64,000 nucleotides of DNA from Gammaproteobacteria bacterium (lineage in GTDB: Bacteria > Pseudomonadota > Gammaproteobacteria > HK1). Positions 7,932-17,445 of this stretch are shown here, one piece after another; positions within the stretch are counted from its first letter, which is position 1; the number at the start of each line of letters is the position of its first letter. The stretch lies in NCBI GenBank assembly GCA_012103455.1, contig WLWT01000001.1, forward strand, positions 2,032,001 to 2,096,000, read 5' to 3'. The notes beneath the pieces are model-generated. The model did not search any database. It had not been told where the DNA came from and saw only the letters and a list, made by a program, of their open reading frames with translations. The position numbers and the translations under genes are program-made.

Positions 7932-9898
7932 TTGAAATACCGTGCCGAAATTGATGGCTTGCGGGCACTCGCCGTCTTACCCGTCATTCTTTTCCATGCC
8001 GGCTTTGAATTGTTTAATGGTGGATTTGTTGGCGTAGATGTTTTTTTTGTAATCAGTGGTTATTTGATTACAACAATTCTCATCGAAGATATAGAGAATA
8101 AGCAGTTCAGTATCGTTAATTTCTATGAGCGGCGTGTGCGGCGTATATTGCCGGCACTTTTATTTGTAATGCTGTGCTGCATTCCATTTGCTTGGGTATG
8201 GATGCTGCCAGCTCAGATGAAAGATTTCTCGCAAAGTCTTGTGGCCGTCAGCTTATTCATATCCAATATACTGTTTTGGCGTGAAAGTGGCTACTTTGAG
8301 ATCGCTATAGAAAACAAGCCTTTACTGCACACTTGGAGTTTGTCTGTTGAGGAGCAGTTCTATGTGCTGTTTCCTATCTTTTTGTTTTTTGCCTGGCGAT
8401 TGGGTAAAAGCCGTGTGTTTCGGATGATCATAATCTTCGCTGCAATCAGTCTCGCGTTGAGCGAGTGGGGTTGGAGAAATAGCGCGGCAGCCAATTTCTA
8501 TCTGGCACCGACCCGGGCGTGGGAATTGTTCGCTGGATCTATGGCGGCATTTATAGTGCAGAGACGAGGCGTCGAAAAAAACAATTTGCTTGCGCTGTTG
8601 GGTTTGGCGGCAATCATCTTTTCTGTTTTTGCGTACGATGAGGCTACCCCTTTCCCGAGTGTCTATGCCTTAGTTCCGGTGTTAGGTGTGGTTCTCTTGG
8701 TGCTCTATGCAAATAAAGAAACGTTTGCTGCGAAACTGCTCAGCATCAGAGTGCTCGTTGGTATTGGCTTAATCAGCTATAGTGCTTATTTGTGGCACAG
8801 CCACTGTTTGCATTCGCACGCATACGTTTATATAGAGACATCGATTTAGAGCTTAAATTGTCTCTGATTTTAGCTGCGGTGATTTTGGCTTTTCTGAGTT
8901 GGAAGTTCATTGAGAAACCGTTTAGATCCCGAACGCTAATCGCTAGAAAATCGATGTTTATTTTTGTCTTTGCCGCTTTTTCTGCAACCACATTGCTAGG
9001 GCTTGTTGGACACCATTATGATAAAGAGATAACGTATCTACGATATGCAGGTAATCCAGCAAGAGCAAAAACCTACATTGCCCTAGAGAAGGCCAGAGAA
9101 ACCAGTCCAGTTTTCATAAGAACCAATAGGTTTAGTGATGGTGAGTGTAAGTTTAGCGTTGAAAATTTATCTGATGAAATCGCTTACAAGCTATCGAGTT
9201 GTCGGAAAAAATACAGCTCTGGAATTTTGGTGATCGGCGATAGTCACGCAACGAATCTATATCATTCCCTTGTGCGTAATACAGAGAACAGCAAAGATTA
9301 TCACTTTTTAGTTGGAATAACAAAAAACGGATGTCATTTGCCAACTGAAGATCTAAATTGTCAATATAAAGAAGTTCTTCGATTTGTTACGGAAAACAAT
9401 GATGTTTTTTCTAGAATAATTTATGAAAAAGCCGGCCACTTGATGCTGTTAAACTCATCAAAACGGGATCGCATGCGAGACTCATCGTTTCGCAGTGATC
9501 TTTTCAGGGTCGATGAGAAAATAGTAGACGGAGTCGTTTCATATTTGAAAAACCTCAGTGAGCAAGTCCCAGTGGTGTGGTTCGGGCCGCGGCTGGAGCC
9601 ATTGATCGGAGATGGTGAACTATTTCACGAAACTTGTGAGAGTGATTTTATTTTAAGTGACAATCATAAGATGGTTTTTACCGCCCTAGATGAATATCTT
9701 GAGCCACGTGTGAGTGCTCTAGACGAGATCACTTATATATCACAAATGCAGTCTTATCAGTTCGAGTTCCCAAGAGATTACGGTTCATGTAATGGGTTGC
9801 TTTGGATGGACAAAAGCCACTTTAGTACATTGGGTGAGCGGTTCTTTGGGCAGCGGTATAACTTGCTCAGAAATGATGTTTTTATCCAACCTAAATAA
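7932..9898 (+). pseudogene. OafA-type acyltransferase 3 / SGNH fusion, frameshifted
   Basis: A membrane O-acyltransferase of the kind that acetylates O-antigen or other surface glycans. The first 290 codons hold the acyltransferase 3 domain: YRAEIDGLRALAVLPVILFH with the catalytic His at its end, ISGYLITTIL, RRVRRILPAL and about ten hydrophobic helices. A single-base loss near 8790 breaks the frame: LWH runs into an out-of-frame tail, while the expected QPLFAFARIRLYR continues in the next frame from about 8792. The second part encodes the periplasmic SGNH esterase-like domain with GDSHATN and DKSHFSTLG. The whole gene is AT-rich compared with its neighbours, a sign of transfer. The start is a TTG at 7932. 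It is probably inactive unless the shift is a sequencing error or is bypassed. Confidence 0.82.
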
Positions 9899-9919
9899 CG
9901 GTTAGTTGAGTTAGCACTA

Positions 9920-10462
9920 GTGAGCGGGAGTAATAACACGCTATCTCAACTTGAGGCGTCCCAGCTTAAAACGCCCCAGCTTAAAACACCCCAGCTTAAA
10001 ACATCCTTGTGGAGTGCGTTGGACAGGCGGTGGATGTCGATGGCGCTGCGCTTAGCGGATCGGGCCGGTGCCATGGACGAGGTGCCGGTGGGCGCGGTAT
10101 TGGTCGCCGGAGATCGTCTTATAGGGTGTGGCCATAACCGCCCGATCCAGGCCTGCGATCCGACCGAGCACGCAGAGATCAGCGCGTTGCGCGATGCGGC
10201 GCAGCGCAGCGGTAATTACCGTCTCCCTGGTACCACTTTGTATGTCACGTTGGAACCTTGTCCCATGTGCGCGGGCGCGCTCATCCACGCGCGCGTGTCG
10301 CGCGTGGTCGCCGCTGCTGCCGATCCTAGAACAGGTGCCGCCGGCAGCAGGGTCTCGTTATTTCAGCCCGGATTGTTCAACCACGACGTAACCTACTCCT
10401 GTGGGCTGATGGCGGAGCAAAGCTCTATTGTATTGAGGCGCTTCTTCAAGCGCCGCCGGTAG
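9920..10462 (+). CDS. tadA: tRNA-specific adenosine deaminase
   Basis: Converts A34 to inosine in the anticodon of tRNA-Arg(ACG), letting it read CGU, CGC and CGA codons; that tRNA is also in this window. The zinc site is visible as HAEISAL (with the proton-shuttling Glu) and PCPMCAGAL. The core of about 150 residues is normal length. The N-terminus is odd: from the GTG at 9920 it carries a 36-residue extension with three QLKTP-type repeats encoded by a 15-bp tandem repeat. Translation may really begin at the ATG at 10033, which matches the family start. It sits just downstream of the AT-rich acyltransferase and upstream of recA. Confidence 0.93.
   Translation: MSGSNNTLSQLEASQLKTPQLKTPQLKTSLWSALDRRWMSMALRLADRAGAMDEVPVGAVLVAGDRLIGCGHNRPIQACDPTEHAEISALRDAAQRSGNYRLPGTTLYVTLEPCPMCAGALIHARVSRVVAAAADPRTGAAGSRVSLFQPGLFNHDVTYSCGLMAEQSSIVLRRFFKRRR
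9961..10005 (+). repeat. 15-bp tandem repeat, three units, in tadA 5' end
   Basis: Three units of ccagcttaaaacNNc (9961-9975, 9976-9990, 9991-10005), differing only at one or two positions near the end of each unit. The unit is a multiple of three, so it keeps the tadA frame and encodes QLKTP-like pentapeptides. Confidence 0.9.
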
Positions 10463-10495
10463 CGCGGCGTGGGGCCTCAACGCCAACGGCTTACA

Positions 10496-10637
10496 GGGCA
10501 TCTGCTAAAAATAGTAATTTTTTCGTGAGTGCAAGGAAGCACCGCGCGCAGAACCGCAGTGTATAGGTGATACATGAGGATTCGAGCACGGAGCTGACGC
10601 CGCAATCGCGGAAAAAGTGCATTTTTAGCAGGTGCCC
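10496..10637 (+). repeat. MITE-like element copy 2, with TACA duplication
   Basis: A 142-bp copy between tadA and recA, nearly complete, with ends gggcatctgctaaaaat and atttttagcaggtgccc. It is flanked on both sides by TACA (10492-10495 and 10638-10641), a perfect 4-bp target duplication, which shows insertion by a transposase. Confidence 0.92.
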
Positions 10638-10916
10638 TACAGCGTGCGGGCCTGGCAGCGGACACCAATGGGTATTTTGGGCTATATGAGCGTAGGTATC
10701 GCATGAGGTAATCTCATGGATGTTCGTGCTGTTGCTATCTACTGATCTTAGATACACTATGCCGTTCATCGGATTCATTGGTTTGCGGATCGGTGAAAAA
10801 TCGCTGCATTCGGGCAAGCACTGGTGGCGGTGCTATCTAACTGACTGGATTTAAAACAGTTCTATCCGAAGATTTCAATTTTAATAGCACCTAATCATGT
10901 GAAGAGGACAACGCGC

Positions 10917-11972
10917 GTGGACGAGAACAAGCGTAGGGCATTGACAGCGGCATTAGGACAGATCGAACGCCAATTCGGCAAAGGCTCCATCATGCGGATG
11001 GGAGACAGCCAGATGGATAGGGATCTGGAAGTGATTTCCACCGGCTCCTTGGGCTTGGATGTGGCCCTTGGCGTAGGCGGACTGCCGCGGGGCCGGGTGG
11101 TGGAAATCTATGGCCCGGAGTCATCGGGAAAAACCACCCTCACGCTCCAAGTGGTGGCCGAAGCGCAGCGCCTTGGTGGGACGGCGGCTTTTGTGGACGC
11201 TGAACACGCCCTAGACCCCATTTATGCCGAGCGGCTAGGGGTTAACGTTGACGATCTGTTGGTGTCGCAACCGGACACCGGCGAACAAGCGCTCGAGATC
11301 GCCGATATGCTGGTGCGCTCCTCGGCGGTGGACGCAGTCATCATCGACTCGGTGGCGGCGCTGACGCCCAAAGCGGAACTGGAAGGGGATATGGGCGATT
11401 CCCATGTCGGCTTGCAGGCACGGCTGATGTCCCAGGCGCTGCGTAAATTGACCGCCAATATCAAACGCTCCAATACCTTGGTGGTGTTTATCAACCAAAT
11501 CCGCATGAAGATCGGAGTGATGTTCGGCAATCCGGAAACCACCACCGGCGGCAACGCGCTTAAGTTCTACTCTTCGGTGCGGTTGGATATTCGCCGTATC
11601 GGCGCCATCAAGAGGGCTGACGAAGTGGTAGGTAACGAGACCCGGGTAAAAGTCGTCAAGAACAAGGTCGCGCCACCGTTCAAGCAGGCCGAGTTCGACA
11701 TCCTCTACGGCGAGGGGACGTCGCGGGAAGGTGAACTCATCGATTTTGGAGTCAAATTGGGGTTCGTGGAAAAGTCGGGCGCTTGGTACAGTTACGGTTC
11801 CGAGCGCATTGGTCAAGGCAAGGACAACGTACGTAATTTTTTGAAAGAACACCCCGAGATGGCCCACGAAATCGATTCGCGGATCCGGGCCAAGCTTCTA
11901 AATACGGCACCGCCCGCCGAGGGGCCTCAAGAAGTACCGGCAGCTAAAGAGGCCGCGGCTAAAAAAGGGTGA
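10917..11972 (+). CDS. recA: recombinase RecA
   Basis: DNA-dependent ATPase that pairs homologous strands and acts as co-protease for LexA-type repressors. The RecA core is complete: Walker [10 protein letters not shown], Walker B region [12 protein letters not shown], loop L2 [16 protein letters not shown], and a C-terminal [15 protein letters not shown] region. I choose the GTG at 10917 because it gives [17 protein letters not shown], matching the family, and AGAGGA at 10903-10908 lies 8 bases upstream. The GTG at 10899 would add six basic residues and has no good ribosome binding site. The recX homologue follows 30 bp later. No perfect LexA box is evident upstream. Confidence 0.97.
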   Translation: MDENKRRALTAALGQIERQFGKGSIMRMGDSQMDRDLEVISTGSLGLDVALGVGGLPRGRVVEIYGPESSGKTTLTLQVVAEAQRLGGTAAFVDAEHALDPIYAERLGVNVDDLLVSQPDTGEQALEIADMLVRSSAVDAVIIDSVAALTPKAELEGDMGDSHVGLQARLMSQALRKLTANIKRSNTLVVFINQIRMKIGVMFGNPETTTGGNALKFYSSVRLDIRRIGAIKRADEVVGNETRVKVVKNKVAPPFKQAEFDILYGEGTSREGELIDFGVKLGFVEKSGAWYSYGSERIGQGKDNVRNFLKEHPEMAHEIDSRIRAKLLNTAPPAEGPQEVPAAKEAAAKKG

Positions 11973-12002
11973 CACGCAGAGCTGCGATGACCCTAGAGCA
12001 GG

Positions 12003-12416
12003 TTGAACGCTGCCATAAGCGCACCCGCAAGCGCGCTCTGGACCCTATCGGCCCGCCGCGGGCATTCACGGGCTGAACTCATGCGCAAGCTGGGTGCGAG
12101 GGGAATAGCCGCCGGTATTGCGCAAAGCGTGCTGGATACTCTTGAGGCGCAAGGCATGCCCACTAGCCGGCGTTTCGCCGGTGAGTATGTGGCGCTGCGG
12201 GCACCTGAGGGATTTGGACCAAGCCATATACGCGCCCGGTTGAGTGCGCGGGGTGTAACGGAGTTGCAGGTCCGACAGGCTTTGGATGAACAGCGATTGT
12301 GTTGGACCGAACTGTGCAGGACGGTGCTTCGTGCCAAGCGGTTCGGTGAATGCCTGCCCGCAGCGCGGGATGAATGGCGCCGGCAAGCTCGTTTTCTAGC
12401 TCAAGGGCGCCTCTAA
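12003..12416 (+). CDS. recX: RecX, C-terminus altered by MITE insertion
   Basis: A 137-residue RecX, the small alpha-helical modulator that blocks RecA filament growth. Repeated three-helix modules are visible (RRGHSRAELMRKLGARG, HIRARLSARGVTELQVRQAL, and the final RDEWRRQARFL). The reading frame now ends AQGRL-stop, the last residues being encoded by the left end of MITE copy 3 inserted at 12405. Taking out the element and one TCAA duplication restores a frame reading RFLAQRGFTAA-stop. RFL followed by RGF is what RecX proteins normally have here. The loss is six native residues, so some function may remain. The start is a TTG at 12003. Confidence 0.9.
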   Translation: MNAAISAPASALWTLSARRGHSRAELMRKLGARGIAAGIAQSVLDTLEAQGMPTSRRFAGEYVALRAPEGFGPSHIRARLSARGVTELQVRQALDEQRLCWTELCRTVLRAKRFGECLPAARDEWRRQARFLAQGRL

Positions 12417-12544
12417 AAATAGTCATTTTTTCGTGAGTGCAAGGAAGCACCGCGCGCAGAACCGCAGTGTATAGGTGATACCTGAGGATTCGAGCACGGA
12501 GCTGACGCCGCAATCGCGGAAAAAGTGCATTTTTAGAGGTGCCC
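12405..12544 (+). repeat. MITE-like element copy 3, with TCAA duplication, in recX
   Basis: A 140-bp intact copy with ends gggcgcctctaaaaat and atttttagaggtgccc. It is flanked by TCAA at 12401-12404 and 12545-12548. It lies inside the ancestral 3' end of recX and supplies the stop codon TAA now used by that gene. Confidence 0.95.
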
Positions 12545-12548
12545 TCAA

Positions 12549-12838
12549 CGTGGATTTACCGCAGCATAGATCCGGGCAGCGCTGAAATCACAGGCTTATT
12601 TTCCTTAATTTATCTTCCCACCACCGCGTATTGAATCCACACTAAATCTCACCACTTGTCTTCGATGCGCGTTATTATAAATGGTTTATTCGCGCGCAAT
12701 TCTCGGTTTTGTGGCCCAGCCAGTTCACCCTCGTTGACCGCAACTTAACCGCCGAATGATGAGACCCAGGTAACTCAAGCGGCAGCTTAAGACCCGGGAT
12801 AGTGAGACCCAGGATAATAGACCCCAGGATAATAGACA
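12549..12838. other. recX-alaS intergenic region with short repeats
   Basis: The first 21 bp are the displaced 3' end of recX. The rest holds no gene. Between about 12764 and 12838 an imperfect 14-17-bp unit (gacccaggataata and variants) recurs at least three times just before the alaS start codon, obscuring any standard ribosome binding site. Confidence 0.6.
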
Positions 12839-15442
12839 ATGGCTAGCAGTAATGAACTTCGCTTGCAGTTCTTGAATTATTTCAAGGACCAAGGACATGA
12901 AATTGTAGCATCTAGTCCTCTTGTTCCCGGCAATGATCCCACTTTGTTGTTCACTAACGCCGGTATGGTGCAATTCAAGGATGTCTTCCTAGGCACCGAT
13001 AAGCGGCCATATTCCCGGGCCACTACATCGCAACGCTGTGTGCGTGCGGGTGGTAAGCACAATGATCTTGAGAACGTTGGCTATACCGCCCGCCACCATA
13101 CGTTCTTCGAGATGTTAGGCAACTTCAGCTTCGGCGATTATTTCAAGCGCGACGCAATTCGCTTTGCATGGCGTTTATTGACCGATCAATTGGGTATGCC
13201 GCCCGAAAAGCTGTGGGTGACGGTCTATGAGCAAGACGATGAGGCCGAAGATCTGTGGTTTAACGACATCGGCATCGACCGGGCGCGTTTTTCCCGCTGC
13301 GGAGCCAAAGACAACTTTTGGTCGATGGGTGATACGGGGCCTTGCGGTCCGTGCTCGGAGATTTTCTATGATCATGGCCCTTCGATTTGGGGCGGGCCGC
13401 CCGGCTCGCCGCAAGAGGACGGCGATCGGTACATAGAGATCTGGAACTTGGTCTTCATGCAATTCAACCGCGATGAACACGGGGCGATGACACCGCTACC
13501 CAAACCGTCGGTGGATACCGGCATGGGCCTCGAGCGCCTGGCCGCAGTTATACAGGACGTTCATAGCAACTACGAGATCGATCTGTTCGTCAATCTCATT
13601 GCTGCCGCCGCCAAAGTGACTGGGGCGGGCAATCTTGACGATAAATCACTTCGCGTCATCGCCGATCATATTCGTTCTGTTGCTTTTCTTGTCGTCGATG
13701 GCGTGATGCCCTCTCCCGCAGGACGTGGTTATGTGCTGCGGCGTATCGCGCGCCGTGCTATTCGCCACGGGCACAAACTGGGTATGCGCGAACCCTTCTT
13801 CTATCGGCTGGTAGGCGCGCTAGAAGAGGAAATGGGCGCCGCCTATCCGGAGCTAGCCGCCCGCCGCCACGTGGTTGAAAAAGTGCTGCGTCAGGAGGAA
13901 GAGCGTTTTGCTTACACACTGGATAAGGGAATGCGCATCTTGGAGCAAGCTATTGGCTCGATGAGTGGTAGCGTGATCGATGGCGGTACCGCTTTTACTT
14001 TGTATGAGACCTATGGTTTCCCCGTCGATCTCACTGCCGATATCGCCCGTGAACGGGAGTTGGGCGTCGATATGGTTGGCTTTGACGCGGCCATGGCGGA
14101 ACATCGCCAGCGCGGTAGGGCGTCTAGCAACTTCGCGGCGCATACCTCGCAACAGTTGACTACCGCTTTACAAAGCGAGTTCGTCGGTTACGACCATGAG
14201 CAGGTCACCGCACAGGTACTGGCCCTATTCAAAGGCGCCGAGCTGGTGGATGTGTTGCAGGCGGGTGATGAGGGCGCAGTGTTACTGGATGCGACGCCCT
14301 TCTATGCCGAATCGGGGGGGCAAGTGGGCGACCAAGGCCAACTCACCAGCGCAGCGGCTCAATTCACTGTGAGCGACACCAAACGCAATGGTGAGGCGAA
14401 TACTCACTACGGCAAAGTGTTGACGGGCGAACTGCGCGTTGGTGAGGCGGTGAGCGCGTGCATTGACGAGCAGGCGCGGCGGGCCACCATGCGCAACCAC
14501 TCCGGCACCCATCTATTGCACGCGGCGCTGCGCAATGTTTTGGGCGAGCATGTCATGCAAAAAGGCTCGCTGGTGGAGCCCGGGCGGCTGCGTTTTGATT
14601 TTTCTCATTTCGAGCCTACTTCACCACAAGAGCTGAGCGCCATCGAGCGTCAAATCAATGACTGGATTTTGGCCAACGATGAGGTTATTACCCGCATCAT
14701 GCCTATTGATGAGGCGATGAATAGCGGCGCGCTGGCGTTGTTTGGCGAAAAGTACGAAGAACGGGTACGGGTCCTGTCTATCGGCAACGCTAGTATAGAG
14801 CTCTGTGGTGGTACGCACGTGGCGCGGGCCGGCGACATAGGTTTGTTCAAAGTGTTGTCGGAAACCGGGGTCGCCGGTGGTATTCGCCGCATTGAGGCGG
14901 TCACTGGCGAAGCGGCGCTTGATTGGTTGTATGGGCGTGAGGCTCTGCTCGCCCGCGTAAGTGGTGCGTTGAGGACGGCGCCGGATGCGCTGGAGAGCCG
15001 CGTGCACACATTGGCTGCGCGTATCCGTGAACTTGAAAAAGATTTGCAACGTACCCGTGACCAACTAGCGAGTTCGCGTGGGCGAGATCTGTTGGAGGCC
15101 GTGATCGAGGTAAGTGGTATCAAAGTGTTGGCGGTACGCCTCGATGGCGTGGATGCCAAAGGTTTACCGAACAGTCTCGATCAATTGAAAGAGCGGCTCG
15201 GAAGCGGGGTGGTCGTGATCGGTACTGCGCAAGGAGAGAAAGTGAGCCTGGTGGCAGGGGTCACGCGGGATTTGACCGGGCGGGTGCAAGCCGGTCCGCT
15301 GGTGAATTACGTGGCTGGCCAAGTGGGCGGCAAAGGGGGGGGGCGCGAGGACATGGCCCGGGCAGGCGGTAAGGATCCGGCGGCACTGGATGGTGCACTG
15401 GCAAGTGTTCCCGACTGGATTGCTGGCCAATTAGTGAGTTAG
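12839..15442 (+). CDS. alaS: alanyl-tRNA synthetase
   Basis: Charges tRNA-Ala and edits mis-acylated Ser or Gly. At 867 residues it is full length. The class II catalytic domain starts with [17 protein letters not shown]. The editing domain has the zinc-binding [11 protein letters not shown] and [13 protein letters not shown] motifs. The C-terminal C-Ala domain ends with [15 protein letters not shown]. Start ATG at 12839. It lies between recX and lysC as in many gammaproteobacteria. There is no sign of damage. Confidence 0.97.
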   Translation: MASSNELRLQFLNYFKDQGHEIVASSPLVPGNDPTLLFTNAGMVQFKDVFLGTDKRPYSRATTSQRCVRAGGKHNDLENVGYTARHHTFFEMLGNFSFGDYFKRDAIRFAWRLLTDQLGMPPEKLWVTVYEQDDEAEDLWFNDIGIDRARFSRCGAKDNFWSMGDTGPCGPCSEIFYDHGPSIWGGPPGSPQEDGDRYIEIWNLVFMQFNRDEHGAMTPLPKPSVDTGMGLERLAAVIQDVHSNYEIDLFVNLIAAAAKVTGAGNLDDKSLRVIADHIRSVAFLVVDGVMPSPAGRGYVLRRIARRAIRHGHKLGMREPFFYRLVGALEEEMGAAYPELAARRHVVEKVLRQEEERFAYTLDKGMRILEQAIGSMSGSVIDGGTAFTLYETYGFPVDLTADIARERELGVDMVGFDAAMAEHRQRGRASSNFAAHTSQQLTTALQSEFVGYDHEQVTAQVLALFKGAELVDVLQAGDEGAVLLDATPFYAESGGQVGDQGQLTSAAAQFTVSDTKRNGEANTHYGKVLTGELRVGEAVSACIDEQARRATMRNHSGTHLLHAALRNVLGEHVMQKGSLVEPGRLRFDFSHFEPTSPQELSAIERQINDWILANDEVITRIMPIDEAMNSGALALFGEKYEERVRVLSIGNASIELCGGTHVARAGDIGLFKVLSETGVAGGIRRIEAVTGEAALDWLYGREALLARVSGALRTAPDALESRVHTLAARIRELEKDLQRTRDQLASSRGRDLLEAVIEVSGIKVLAVRLDGVDAKGLPNSLDQLKERLGSGVVVIGTAQGEKVSLVAGVTRDLTGRVQAGPLVNYVAGQVGGKGGGREDMARAGGKDPAALDGALASVPDWIAGQLVS

Positions 15443-15541
15443 ACGGCTGGGAGGGTTGTTTCACTAAGCACTGTTCAGTCGATGAAACGCCGCTAGAGAT
15501 CAGATCTCTTGGCATAAGTCACGCTGTTGGAAGTATTATAA

Positions 15542-16795
15542 ATGGGATTGTATGTCCTGAAATTTGGCGGCACTTCGGTTGGATCTATCGACCGAATCAA
15601 ACATGTCGCACAATTAATAGGCGAGCAGCGAGATGGAGGCCATGACGTGGTGGTGGCGGTCTCGGCCATGAGCGGCGAGACCGATCGCTTGCTAGGTTTG
15701 GCTAAGGCGATCGATGCGGCGCCGCCGCCAAGGGAACTCGATGTGTTGCTCGCTACCGGTGAACAGGTGACTATCGCGTTGTTGGCTATGACGCTCGAAA
15801 CCATGGGCTATGCAGCACGGTCGTATACTGGCGCGCAAGTGACGATTCGCACCGATGGAGTCCATGGAAAGGCGCGAATTTTGGCGGTGGATGAGCGCCG
15901 CATTAGAGCTGATTTGGAATTAGGACGGGTTGTTGTGGTGGCGGGATTTCAAGGTGTGGATGCGGCGCATAACATCACTACTTTAGGACGCGGCGGCTCT
16001 GATACTACAGCCGTCGCCTTGGCTGCAGCCATGAAAGCCGATGAATGTAAAGTCTTTACCGATGTGGACGGGGTCTTTACCACCGACCCGCGTATGGTGC
16101 CGGAAGCACGCCGATTACAGCGTGTGACATTTGAGGAAATGCTGGAAATGGCGAGTCTTGGGGCTAAAGTGCTACAGATTCGTTCGGTAGAGTTCGCTAG
16201 TAAATTTGGCGTGCCATTGCGTGTGTTGTCCACGTTTGGGTCTAATGGTGGCACGTTGATTGCTCCCGAGGATGGGCAAGAGATGGAAACCCCGCTGATA
16301 TCCGGCATCGCTTTTAATCGTGATGAGGCGAAAATCACCGTCCTCGGTGTACAGGACCGTCCTGGTATAGCTTCAAGCATTCTGGAACCTGTAGCCGCCG
16401 CCAATATCGAGGTGGACATGATCGTGCAGAATGCGGGCCGCGATGGAAGTACTGATTTCACCTTTACCGTCCACCGTAGTGACTTCGGCAAAGCTATGCA
16501 GGTAGTCGAAGCGGTGCGGGGAGCAATAGGGGCGCAACAGGTGATTGGCGACAACCGAATCGCCAAGATCTCACTCGTTGGAGTAGGTATGAGATCGCAT
16601 GCCGGAATTGCTAGTAAAATGTTCAGAGCGCTGGCCATTGAGGGCATTAACATTTTAATGATTTCGACATCGGAGATAAAAATCTCCGCTGTGGTCGATG
16701 AGAAATACCTGGAACTCGGCGTGCGTTCTCTGCATTCGGCGTTCGCGCTCGAGCAAGATTCGAACTTATCGGATGAATCGCTGCAGGTGAACTAG
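15542..16795 (+). CDS. lysC: aspartate kinase, monofunctional
   Basis: Phosphorylates aspartate, the first step to lysine, threonine, methionine and diaminopimelate. At 417 residues it has the kinase N-terminus LYVLKFGGTSVGSIDRI, the FTDVDGVFTTDPR segment, and two C-terminal ACT domains (about residues 265-405) for feedback control, typical of the alpha/beta-type enzyme of Pseudomonas and relatives. An alternative internal start for a short regulatory beta subunit, as in Bacillus, is possible but I see no clear evidence for it. The gene lies 99 bp after alaS and 210 bp before csrA. Confidence 0.96.
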   Translation: MGLYVLKFGGTSVGSIDRIKHVAQLIGEQRDGGHDVVVAVSAMSGETDRLLGLAKAIDAAPPPRELDVLLATGEQVTIALLAMTLETMGYAARSYTGAQVTIRTDGVHGKARILAVDERRIRADLELGRVVVVAGFQGVDAAHNITTLGRGGSDTTAVALAAAMKADECKVFTDVDGVFTTDPRMVPEARRLQRVTFEEMLEMASLGAKVLQIRSVEFASKFGVPLRVLSTFGSNGGTLIAPEDGQEMETPLISGIAFNRDEAKITVLGVQDRPGIASSILEPVAAANIEVDMIVQNAGRDGSTDFTFTVHRSDFGKAMQVVEAVRGAIGAQQVIGDNRIAKISLVGVGMRSHAGIASKMFRALAIEGINILMISTSEIKISAVVDEKYLELGVRSLHSAFALEQDSNLSDESLQVN

Positions 16796-16941
16796 GTGGG
16801 GAAACAGATGTCTTTTCTCACTTACAGGGGTGCCAATCAAGCGCATGCACTGCACTTACTGTAAGTGGTGAAGTAGAAGAGAGGTACGATCGGATTGTCG
16901 CGATAGAGGGGAGGCCAATTCGATTACAATATCCATTCTCT

Positions 16942-16969
16942 GCTCAGGAAAAATGCTGAGCCCTTTTTT
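16942..16969 (+). terminator. probable terminator after lysC
   Basis: A 6-bp perfect stem GCTCAG / CTGAGC (16942-16947 and 16956-16961) with an 8-base loop is followed by cc and six T residues (16964-16969). It lies between lysC and csrA. The stem is short, so it may only partly block read-through. Confidence 0.5.
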
Positions 16970-17005
16970 AACACGCTGAGAATCCCTAGACAGGAGTATG
17001 TTGAG

Positions 17006-17203
17006 ATGTTGATTTTAACTAGGCGCGTAGGTGAGTCGTTAATGATTGGCGACGAAGTGACGGTGACGGTCCTGGGCGTCAAAGGTAATCAAGTGCGTAT
17101 TGGCGTCAATGCCCCCAAGACCATTTCGGTTCATCGCGAAGAGATCTACGCGCGCATTCAGCAGGAACGGTTGGGAGAACCGGCGGTTAGCGAGAATCGC
17201 TGA
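17006..17203 (+). CDS. csrA: carbon storage regulator CsrA
   Basis: A 65-residue RNA-binding dimer that binds GGA motifs in mRNA leaders and controls translation and stability. The sequence is canonical: [16 protein letters not shown] at the N-terminus, the [14 protein letters not shown] central strand and [11 protein letters not shown] helix. An aggag ribosome site precedes the ATG at 17006. Its position after lysC and before tRNA-Ser is the usual gammaproteobacterial order. A second copy is found at 26726-26917. Confidence 0.96.
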   Translation: MLILTRRVGESLMIGDEVTVTVLGVKGNQVRIGVNAPKTISVHREEIYARIQQERLGEPAVSENR

Positions 17204-17305
17204 TCGCCGGTGGGGTTGATCGCTGGCGGCGGCTGCATACCTGAGCCGCTGCATCAACGAAAGCTGGGATCTCGCTCCCAGCTTCTGTATGATATTTTGC
17301 TCCCC

Positions 17306-17398
<93 letters not shown>

Positions 17399-17445
17399 TC
17401 TGTCGTTTTAACCTTGTAAAACAATAGGTTAAAAACACATAAATC

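Noticed and set aside
10491..10817. small Cys-rich protein encoded in the MITE
   Set aside because: The frame [13 protein letters not shown]... recurs wherever the element lies, because the element contributes the codons. It lacks a start signal, and damaged copies do not conserve it.
10844..10860. LexA (SOS) box before recA
   Set aside because: actggatttaaaacagt has CTG and CAG halves, but they are 9 rather than 10 bases apart and the flanking T/A are not right. Too weak to annotate.
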